Shown: positions 54,657 to 61,600 of the stretch, in pieces
Layout of the letters: each line of letters begins with the position of its first letter
Position numbering within the stretch: the stretch's first letter is position 1
IMG/VR virus record: IMGVR_UViG_3300017963_000029
Location: 18,688-82,687 of that record
Source: a virus
Length of the DNA: 64,000 bases
Direction: 5' to 3' (one strand)
The notes under the pieces: generated by a model
What the model was told of the DNA's origin: nothing
Databases searched by the model: none
What the model saw: only the letters and a program-made list of their open reading frames with translations
Translations under genes and position numbers: made by a program

Positions 54657-55229
54657 TCACCTCTCCCACCTCGTGCTGTAATGACGTGAAGGCGTCGATT
54701 TGGCGAAACGCATCATGTACCAGTGGACGATCGCCAGGTACATCGCTGTTAGATCCTTTTTCTCGACGGAGTCGCGGATACTCCCCACCACCGAGTCGAC
54801 GATATTAGAAGCGCCGGCCTGCATGAACGGCTCCCACTCTTCGATATGCAAATTCGACTTGTTGACCGCCACGATTTCCGCGAAGGCATACGAGACTACC
54901 TCGCTTATACGGCGGAGATCCGGACACCGCCCTGCGACTTTTTCGAACGGACGTATCCGGGCCTCGAGAGAAGGCACGCGCTTGTTCATCAGCTGGCTCA
55001 AGAAGCCGTCGACAATGGACACCCACATGAACAACATCTGGCGCTCCAGATGGAGATCCCCCTCCAGGTTGAGGCGATCCATCTCGGACAAAACGTGGTC
55101 CCGTCCTTTCTCGAGGAGGAGTTCCCTCCATTTCGAAACGGGCAGTTTGCCGTAGTGAACATCCTCTATTTCCATGAAGCAGAGATCGACGAGCTCTTCA
55201 ATGAGGGCGACTCTTTTTCTCTTGGTCAT
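54657..55229 (-). CDS. Unknown helical protein upstream of the tmRNA
   Basis: A 190-residue helical protein (MTKRKRVALIEELVDLCFME, LTAMYLAIVHWYMMRFAKS). It ends 12 bases before the tmRNA 5 prime end, so RNase P processing of a joint transcript is expected. Several Trp/Met-rich helices, no membrane span long enough to be certain. Function unknown. Confidence 0.6.
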   Translation of the reverse strand: MTKRKRVALIEELVDLCFMEIEDVHYGKLPVSKWRELLLEKGRDHVLSEMDRLNLEGDLHLERQMLFMWVSIVDGFLSQLMNKRVPSLEARIRPFEKVAGRCPDLRRISEVVSYAFAEIVAVNKSNLHIEEWEPFMQAGASNIVDSVVGSIRDSVEKKDLTAMYLAIVHWYMMRFAKSTPSRHYSTRWER

Positions 55230-55543
55230 GTCTGCTCCTTCTTCAGCTGCTCCACTATACCTCGTGCCTCCTTCTCGGTGTAGCCCTGCCGAACATACTC
55301 CTGGATTTTCTCATCATCGCCCAGAGTAGGTGCCGGCGGCGGTTGTGAACCGTTCTTCCCCTTGGCCTTGCGCTCCATCTTCTGGAACTTCTTCGCCAGA
55401 GTGGCCCAGGCCGGATGTTTCGTGGCCGCGCTCGCATCGCCGCCGCGCTGGATGGTCTTCATCATGAAGAGCGCCACCCTCACCTCCTCGATACTGAAGG
55501 TGGTGGCCAGCTGTACGCGTACTCGATTACGGGGTTCGCTCAT
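55226..55543 (-). CDS. Unknown protein
   Basis: A 105-residue protein. A helical first half (FSIEEVRVALFMMKTIQRGG, then WATLAKKFQKMERKAK), a Pro-rich linker and a short helix pair (IQEYVRQGYTEKEARGIVEQ) that resembles a small UBA-like motif. ATGA overlap with the next gene. No defined role. Confidence 0.55.
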   Translation of the reverse strand: MSEPRNRVRVQLATTFSIEEVRVALFMMKTIQRGGDASAATKHPAWATLAKKFQKMERKAKGKNGSQPPPAPTLGDDEKIQEYVRQGYTEKEARGIVEQLKKEQT

Positions 55544-55721
55544 AACCGGCGTCCTCCATCACCTTCACGATGTCCGGCGGGAACCCCCCGTCCTCTAGCC
55601 ACGCCGCCAGGGTGCGCAGCTTGTAGATGATCTCCTTCTTTTTCTCGACGCGGTTTTCGCCGTCGTCGTTGAGGTCCTCGAGGTCCTCGATTATCTGTAC
55701 GAGCAACGCATTCGGATCCAT
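55527..55721 (-). CDS. Unknown small acidic protein
   Basis: A 64-residue acidic protein (IIEDLEDLNDDGENRVEKKK, then LRTLAAWLEDGGFPPDIVKV). It overlaps both neighbours. No motif. Confidence 0.55.
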   Translation of the reverse strand: MDPNALLVQIIEDLEDLNDDGENRVEKKKEIIYKLRTLAAWLEDGGFPPDIVKVMEDAGYERTP

Positions 55722-55999
55722 TATTTATCCTTAAGATATTCTTCCCACACTTCTTCAGGCATATCGTTTTGACCTTCATATAGTTCAGGAAGCCTCTCCG
55801 ATATTTCAGGTATTAGTGCTGGATCATCAACCATCCTTTGACACTTAGGACAATGGCGTTGATTCATATAACTAAAGAAATTTCCGAGAATATACACTTC
55901 ATATTCTGAACTTAAAGCTAAACCACATAACGTGGTTTCTTCCGTCCAACCTATATGGACTACTTGCGTTTCTGGATCTTTTCGCAAAATGGTATTCAC
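55721..55999 (-). CDS. Zinc-finger protein with VHIGWTEETTLCG motif
   Basis: A 92-residue AT-rich gene product starting GTG 55999, which lies only seven bases after a -10-like TATACT, so the message may be leaderless. VVHIGWTEETTLCGLAL and HCPKCQRM match the plus-strand 56478 protein (IVHMGRTEHTTLCGIRL and MCRNCQRV). The two are diverged paralogues read in opposite directions from the same control region. One zinc site is likely. Confidence 0.65.
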   Translation of the reverse strand: MNTILRKDPETQVVHIGWTEETTLCGLALSSEYEVYILGNFFSYMNQRHCPKCQRMVDDPALIPEISERLPELYEGQNDMPEEVWEEYLKDK

Positions 56000-56006
56000 G
56001 GTCCTC

Positions 56007-56035
56007 AGTATAGCCGATTTGCGTAAGCGTGTATA
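56007..56035 (-). promoter_or_regulatory. Operator-promoter before the 55999 gene
   Basis: On the minus strand -35 TATACA (complement of 56030-56035) and -10 TATACT (complement of 56007-56012) are 17 bases apart. Between them TTTGCG-TAAG-CGTGTA (56018-56033) has the 6-4-6 operator layout with a degenerate right half. The start codon follows after about seven bases. Confidence 0.55.
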
Positions 56036-56074
56036 AAAGGTCGTTGACGAAAGTCTAAAAGTTCAGTAAAATCA

Positions 56075-56109
56075 ATAATATAAGTAGTTTTCACTTGCGT
56101 AAACGAATA
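56075..56109 (-). promoter_or_regulatory. Second operator-promoter of the minus operon
   Basis: CTTGCG-TAAA-CGAATA at 56094-56109 keeps the left half and centre of the perfect XRE operator. On the minus strand -35 TTTACG (complement of 56098-56103) and -10 TATTAT (complement of 56075-56080) are 17 bases apart, and the -35 lies inside the operator. Two operators in series suggest graded repression of this operon. Confidence 0.55.
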
Positions 56110-56204
56110 ATGGTGTCTAACCTGACGTCTGTATAAGTCATGAATAAAGGAGGCCAGCGGACCCAGCGGGGTCGGACATTTACCGGATGGAGGTTCATTG
56201 GCAT
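56091..56204 (-). CDS. Possible 37-residue micro-ORF with strong ribosome-binding site
   Basis: CGGAGAAAGACATG on the minus strand is the leader used by other genes here. It opens MPMNLHPVNVRPRWVRWPPL then FMTYTDVRLDTIIRLRK and stops inside the second operator. The start signal lies in the loop of the large inverted repeat. The peptide shows no motif; the frame may be a leader peptide or a remnant. Confidence 0.3.
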   Translation of the reverse strand: MPMNLHPVNVRPRWVRWPPLFMTYTDVRLDTIIRLRK

Positions 56205-56245
56205 GTCTTTCTCCGTGTCCGACCTCGCTGAACCCGCTGGCCTCC
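56149..56245. repeat. Large inverted repeat, 30-base arms around a 37-base loop
   Basis: Arm 56149-56178 and arm 56216-56245 are reverse complements at 26 of 30 positions, starting GGAGGCCAGCGG and ending CCGCTGGCCTCC. The loop 56179-56215 holds the reverse complement of CGGAGAAAGACATG. The element lies between two operators and the 56302 gene. It could be an RNA hairpin that hides or shows a start site, a recombination site, or the trace of a mobile element. Confidence 0.6.
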
Positions 56246-56301
56246 TGGGCCCATACACCGGAGATGAAAATGAATCGCTGGACTCGGGATAAGGTCATTT
56301 T

Positions 56302-56481
56302 ATGACTATTAAAAAAGTACTAATTTGTAACCGTTGCAAGAAGACCATCACAGTTGCAAAACTACCTAAAACCTGGGCGACTATCACATTAAAACTCCGC
56401 ATCAACTTGAAACAAAAGAAATCCGACATTTGCCCGAAGTGTCTTAAAGCCCATGAAGCTTTTATGAAGGGCACGAAATGA
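56302..56481 (+). CDS. Small AT-rich zinc-ribbon protein
   Basis: A 59-residue protein: MTIKKVLICNRCKKTITVAK with SDICPKCLKAHEAFMKG, a CxxC-CxxC ribbon on a basic strand-rich body. It is AT-rich. A 13-codon leader frame (ATG 56264, after CGGAG, MKMNRWTRDKVIL) ends in overlap with this start, which suggests coupling or attenuation. ATGA overlap with the next gene. Confidence 0.55.
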   Translation: MTIKKVLICNRCKKTITVAKLPKTWATITLKLRINLKQKKSDICPKCLKAHEAFMKGTK

Positions 56482-56792
56482 AGTCGTCTTACTTTCGTGA
56501 ACACCCTACAACCGGGATCGTCCACATGGGGCGTACCGAACACACCACCCTGTGTGGCATCCGGTTGTGTGGCTCGTTCAAAAAACAAAGTACATTATCG
56601 TTCGTCGGCAAAAAGATGTGTCGAAACTGCCAGCGCGTTCATCAGAAGGAGGCGAATAAACATAGCCTTTTTCACGGGCTCGAAGAGCGGTGCCGCCGAG
56701 ACGCCGAAGAAAAAATCACACGACTAATCCTTGAAGAACTGGAAGAAGACGAACATGACCAACAAGTGGACCAGGGAGAAGCTCCTCGGTAA
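56478..56792 (+). CDS. Zinc-finger protein with VHMGRTEHTTLCG motif
   Basis: A 104-residue protein, paralogue of the 55721-55999 product: GIVHMGRTEHTTLCGIRL, then MCRNCQRVHQKEANKH. The helical C-terminus (CRRDAEEKITRLILEELEED) is acidic at the end. One Cys/His metal site is likely. Diverging orientation of the two paralogues around a shared control region resembles a regulated toxin-like or adaptor pair, but no function is known. Confidence 0.65.
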   Translation: MKSSYFREHPTTGIVHMGRTEHTTLCGIRLCGSFKKQSTLSFVGKKMCRNCQRVHQKEANKHSLFHGLEERCRRDAEEKITRLILEELEEDEHDQQVDQGEAPR

Positions 56793-57012
56793 TGACGGCA
56801 AGAAGGTCGACGTCCATATGAAGGACGACTACCGCGTCTGCCTGAACATCAATCGCGGGCTCGAGGCCACCGCCGGCGTGGAGGACCGCCACGGCCACCA
56901 CTGGTGGTACGAGGTGTCGCTGATGAACGGCAACGGCACCGAGAAGTACGTGGGTCAGGCCCCAACGCTCAAGGGCGCGAAGAAGCTGGCCACCCAGCAC
57001 GCGAACATCTGA
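56755..57012 (+). CDS. Unknown protein
   Basis: ATG 56755 lies within the acidic tail of the preceding gene, giving 85 residues. Strands dominate (KVDVHMKDDYRVCLNINRG, HHWWYEVSLMNGNGTEKYVG) with a basic C-terminal helix (LKGAKKLATQHANI). Not recognised; the GHHWWYEVS patch could be a small binding barrel. Confidence 0.55.
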   Translation: MTNKWTREKLLGNDGKKVDVHMKDDYRVCLNINRGLEATAGVEDRHGHHWWYEVSLMNGNGTEKYVGQAPTLKGAKKLATQHANI

Positions 57013-57025
57013 AAAGAAAACCACG

Positions 57026-57331
57026 ATGAGAATGTGGATGGTGAACCCCCGGAAGCTGTGCCGCCAGCACCTGCTGGGAGAACATAACGAGATCCACAAG
57101 TTCGTCGGGGCTCTCAACAAGGATAAGAGCCTGGATGGTTACAAGCCATTCATCGAGATCCACAATCTCCGCGCACGACACGATGCGCTGGTGAAAGAGA
57201 TGCTCCAAAGAGGCTACCGGCACGAATCACCTCTGGCACCCTTCACGAGACGACGCTGGGGTCACATCAACAGAAATCGAGCTTTGATGGACCTGCGGAA
57301 GCGATGCAAAAATTGTTTTAAGCCCTCGTAA
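57026..57331 (+). CDS. Pyrimidine dimer DNA glycosylase-like protein (T4 endonuclease V family)
   Basis: A 101-residue protein. MRMWMVNPRKLCRQHLLGEH, then EIHKFVGAL, RARHDALVKEMLQRGYRHES match the small proteins related to PF03013 (T4 endonuclease V), where His and Glu in HLLGEH-EI are at the active site. It would cut DNA at UV pyrimidine dimers. The C-terminal RCKNCFKPS may bind zinc. Function fits a virus that must repair its own genome; activity is inferred from family. Confidence 0.65.
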   Translation: MRMWMVNPRKLCRQHLLGEHNEIHKFVGALNKDKSLDGYKPFIEIHNLRARHDALVKEMLQRGYRHESPLAPFTRRRWGHINRNRALMDLRKRCKNCFKPS

Positions 57332-57345
57332 TCCTTCACAATTAA

Positions 57346-57373
57346 CTTGCGCTTGCGCAAGTGAATATATAAT
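57346..57373 (+). promoter_or_regulatory. Operator-promoter before the 57441 operon
   Basis: CTTGCG-CTTG-CGCAAG (57346-57361) is a perfect 6-4-6 dyad with the same half-sites as the XRE operator. A perfect -10, TATAAT, is at 57368-57373. A -35-like TTGCGC at 57347-57352, inside the operator, is 15 bases before it. A leader of about 60 bases with CGGAGAAAGAC precedes the first gene. Repression by the XRE protein would control the helicase operon. Confidence 0.7.
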
Positions 57374-57440
57374 ACTGGACATCCGTCCTTTCTGCGAGGT
57401 TCCTCACGGCCCGACGGGGCCACCAACCGCGGAGAAAGAC

Positions 57441-57878
57441 ATGTCAAGCAAACCTATCGAATCAGTAGCCCAGCTGACACCGCTTTTTCGCAAGGCCTAC
57501 CTGCTCGGAGGTAATGCGATTTTCACCATCGTCAGCAAGGTTAGTTCCTGCCGCTTCACCTACAAGGTGCGGGCCAAGGACGTCGAGAAGGACCGACGCC
57601 TGTATTTCGTCAACGTGCTCACCGGCCCGGAGAACACCAACGACTACCGGTTTATCGGAACCATCTTCCCGGACGGCACGTTCAAGCACGGGTCCCGCAG
57701 CACCATCAGCGCCGACGCCAAGAGCGTGAAGGCCTTCAACTGGTTGTGGACCCACCTCGACGACGAAGAGCGCATCGAGGTCTGGCACAGCGGACGCTGC
57801 TCGCGCTGCCGGCGGCTTCTCACCGACCCCCAGAGCATCGAGCGCGGTATCGGCCCGGTGTGTGCTGGACGAGATTAA
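57441..57878 (+). CDS. DUF6011-type zinc-binding protein
   Basis: A 145-residue protein after CGGAGAAAGAC. The first 105 residues are strands and loops; the C-terminus WHSGRCSRCRRLLTDPQSIE and RGIGPVC is the pattern of DUF6011, a short Cys3-4 motif (GRCxRCxRxLTxPxSIxxGIGxxC) common in phages and actinobacteria, thought to bind metal. First gene of the operon holding the RecD-like helicase. Confidence 0.7.
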   Translation: MSSKPIESVAQLTPLFRKAYLLGGNAIFTIVSKVSSCRFTYKVRAKDVEKDRRLYFVNVLTGPENTNDYRFIGTIFPDGTFKHGSRSTISADAKSVKAFNWLWTHLDDEERIEVWHSGRCSRCRRLLTDPQSIERGIGPVCAGRD

Positions 57879-57879
57879 C

Positions 57880-58440
57880 ATGCGCCTCGTCAACAGCACG
57901 CGGTACGATACGCGAAAGCTGCGCACCCTGGTATGCGCGGCCCACGACGACCTCGCCAAAGCTGAAGGGCGGCTGAAGTGCTGGCCTTATCTCATAGTGG
58001 AGTTCGTATACATCCGCAAGGAGTACACCACGCGCAGCATCTCTGGTTACGCCTATTACTACCACGGCCCGGTTCGTATTCGCGTTCCAAAAGATAGCTT
58101 CGACGTGGCATATGCCGCTGCACTCATCCAACATGAACTACTACACGTCTACGGTTATGGTCACGCTGCCATCGGTCATACCCGCACCCGCTTCCGGAAG
58201 CAAAACTACCAGTGGGCCGTTGAGAAAATGGGTACGGAAAGAATGCTTCCCGAATCCCCTGCTCCTTCGAAACCAAAACCCAAGCGCGACATCCAGCGCG
58301 AACGATATGAACGACTGCTGAAGCGCGAGAAGGCATGGACGACCAAGAAAAAACGAGCCGCCACCGCTTTGAAAAAGATAACCAAACAGAAGCGATACTA
58401 CGAGAACCAGTTCAAGAAAGCTGCGGAGAAAACATCATGA
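57880..58440 (+). CDS. Zinc metallopeptidase with HExxHxxGxxH motif
   Basis: ATG 57880 follows the previous stop; GTG 57862 is possible. The 186-residue protein has LIQHELLHVYGYGHAAIGH: His85, Glu86, His89 and His95 form HExxHxxGxxH, the zinc site of metzincin-type peptidases. The C-terminal half is a basic, Lys-rich helical tail (RERYERLLKREKAWTTKKKR) that could bind nucleic acid. A SprT-like DNA-linked protease is one option; processing of viral proteins is another. Confidence 0.7.
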   Translation: MRLVNSTRYDTRKLRTLVCAAHDDLAKAEGRLKCWPYLIVEFVYIRKEYTTRSISGYAYYYHGPVRIRVPKDSFDVAYAAALIQHELLHVYGYGHAAIGHTRTRFRKQNYQWAVEKMGTERMLPESPAPSKPKPKRDIQRERYERLLKREKAWTTKKKRAATALKKITKQKRYYENQFKKAAEKTS

Positions 58441-58655
58441 AAACCTACCAGGAAACCATCACCGAAATGACGGAACTGCTAGGTCGCCCGGATGTAGACG
58501 CCCGCCACATCGAGGGGTACATGCGGGTAGAACACGCGACCCTGGACGGCCTGTCCCCCCTGCAGTTCCTGCTGGAAGTCGAGATCGGTATCGCCTGCGT
58601 GGACGCCGATGGCATCATCAACGCGGAACGCAACGCGCAGTCCTTCGGCCTGTAG
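58437..58655 (+). CDS. Unknown small helical protein
   Basis: ATG 58437 overlaps the previous stop. The 72-residue product (MTELLGRPDVDARHIEGYMR, LSPLQFLLEVEIGIACVDAD) is helical with an RHIEGYMR segment like that of many short phage proteins. No metal or membrane motif. It precedes the helicase by 14 bases. Confidence 0.6.
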   Translation: MKTYQETITEMTELLGRPDVDARHIEGYMRVEHATLDGLSPLQFLLEVEIGIACVDADGIINAERNAQSFGL

Positions 58656-58669
58656 TAGCGGAGACGAAA

Positions 58670-61600
58670 ATGCTCATCGCAGAACACGACGACGGGACGG
58701 AAACCCGTGAAGCCACCATCTCCTCCATACGCTGGGAGAAAGCGGGTCGAGCGTGGAAGCTGTTGGCCATGTCCAACGGCGAAACCTGGAAAGGGCAGGT
58801 AGGAGACGTGCTCCCCGGTACCCTGCTCCGCGCCCGCGGCAAGGAGGTCACCAACGAGTATGGCACGGCCTTCGAGGTGCAGGAGGTAAAGAAGTCAGTG
58901 GTGGACACCGCCAGCGGGCTGGCCGCATGGTTGGCCTACCGCCTTCCCCAGGTGGGAGCGGAACGGGCTGAGAGGCTCGTAGACCTCTTCGGGGACGATC
59001 TCCTGAACACCATCGAGAACAACCCCCAACAGCTGACCCGGGTGAGCGGCATCACCCCGGAGCGGGCCCAGCAGATCTCGAAAATCTACCTCAACTACAA
59101 ACTCGAGCAGCAGCTCGTCACCCGGCTGGTCGACGCCGGCCTGAAGATGGGGCTGGCCATGAAGGCCTACAAGGAGTACGGCGAGCACCTGCAAGACGTT
59201 CTGAAGGCCGACCCCTACACCTTGATGTACGTCGAGGGCATCACCTTCGCCAATCTGGACCCGGTGTGCCTGAACCTCGGCATCAACGAGAAGGACCACC
59301 GCCGGGTCCGGGCCTACGCCGTGTTTCTGCTGCTCAAAGAACTGAACGAGGGCCACTGCTACCTGCCGCGCCTGGAGTTGCTGGGCCACATCTCCAAGTG
59401 GGGCTTCTCCTACCAGGAGGCCGCAGACATCCTCGCATCCTCCGACCGCCTGGTCCTGCGCGAGAACGAGATCTTGCTGTCCGAGATCGATCTGGCCGAA
59501 GTTATCGTTACCCGACGCGTTATTTATATGCTCGAGCGCCCTAATCTCGTCCTCAAGCGCGAACCCGAGATCCCCGACTGGTACGACCCGGAGCAGAAAG
59601 CGGCCATTCTAGGCCTGATGACAGCTCCCATCAGCATCATGACCGGAGGCCCAGGTACGGGAAAGACAACATGCTTGCTGGCCGCCATGGACGCCATGGA
59701 AGCCCGCGGCGAGCTCATCAAGTGCGCCGCCCCCACCGGGAAGGCAGCGAAGCGGATGACGGAGGTGTGTGGGCGCGAGGCTACCACCATCCACCGGCTG
59801 CTGGGCTGGAAGCCCGACGGCTGGGAGCACACCTCCACCAACCCGCTCGAGGCTAACGTTGTGGTGATCGACGAGGCTTCCATGGTCGACATCCAGCTGG
59901 CGGCATCTCTGTTGGACGCTATCGGCAACGCCCGCCTCATCATCGTCGGTGACAGCGACCAGCTGCCTCCGGTGGGACCGGGACAACCTCTTTTCGATCT
60001 ACTCGAATCCGCAACCATCCCCACCTTCCGGTTGATGACGGTCCACCGCCAGGCCGGCGACTCCTGGGTCTGCGACAACGCCTACAAGATCATCGAAGGC
60101 GAGAAACCGGATCTGCGCGAGACCCCGGACTTCGAGTTTGGGCAGTTCGAGGAGAGCGAGGCCATCGTGCAGGTGGCCATTCATCTGTCCAAGAAGTTCC
60201 CCGACATCCAGATCCTGACCCCCGAGCACAAGAAGGGTGCCGGGACGGTGAACCTGAACCTCGCCATCCAGGCTGCGCTCAACCCCCACGACGAATTGGA
60301 CGATCACATATCGGCCAACAACTATCGCATCTTCGAGGGCGACAAGGTGTTGTACACCAAGAACAACAAGGACAACGGGCTCGTGAACGGAGACATCGGC
60401 TACGTCCGACAAGTCAACGTCAGGGGTGTCGACACCCTGGCGTATGTCGAGTTCGACGGCCTTTACGACGAGAACCACCCCTTCGGGTGGTTTCTGTTGA
60501 AAGGCCGCGCGGACCTGGAGCCCCTGACGTTGGCCTACGCCATGACGGTCCACAAATGTGTGACTTCTGACACTCTGGTTGGACTACAACGACACGGTGT
60601 AGTGACCATGGAAGAACTGGTCCATGAAAACTATACCGATAAAATACAAACTACCAAAGGTTTTCTTCCTTTTGAAAATGCTTTTCTTTCCGCCGAAAAA
60701 CGCCCTTGCATAAAGATAACAACAAAAGATGGTTACGAACTAACCGTTACTCCTGATCATAAGATGAAGGTGTGGGGAGGATATGGTTACACACTAAGAA
60801 AAACCGAAGATCTAAAAATAGGCCAATTCTTACGTCTGGCCCTTCACTGGGACAGCGGTCAAGTTCAAGAACTACCTCCTCTTCCTGCTGGAGACATTCG
60901 TTCAAAACGCCATCGAGTGCCTCGTTATCTTTTATCAGAAGCCGCCGAATTCTTCGGATTGATGGTAGCCGATGGGACACTGTACGCAAAAGGTTTTCGG
61001 TTAGCCAAACGTCATAAAGACGTCGTAGATAGATTCTGCAAACTATGTTCAAAACTCTTCCACAAAAAACCAAAACGCTGGTTCGAAAACGGAGCTTATT
61101 TTGCTGAAGTAAACTCCGTTCGCCTTGCCGACTGGCTTCGACTTATCGGAGGAATGAACCCTAACAAAAAAGAAATTCCTCAAGCTATTTTGAAATCCGC
61201 AAAAATGGAACAAGCGGATTTTCTTCGTGGTCTATTTGAAGACGGTACAGTAAATGCGGATGAAAAATGGCGGACCCTAGATCACATTGAATGGTCCACC
61301 AAATATGAAAAAATAACTCACCAAGTTCAAATACTTCTTTTGCGTTTTGGTATTATCTCTTCGCGCACTTGCCGAGATGGCCAATGGATCATCTACATCT
61401 ACGGTAAAAACGCCCAACGTTTTTTTAATCCTTATCAAAATACGCGAATAGGTTTTATAAATAAAACCAAAAACAGACGCCTTCAATACACCGCGGGGCG
61501 TGAACAAAACTACCTCATTCCCGTAGATCCATCTTCTTTCCATTGTGACACCTATACCGGTCAAAATGCCCGACAAAGAGGTTATATATCCAGAGCTACA

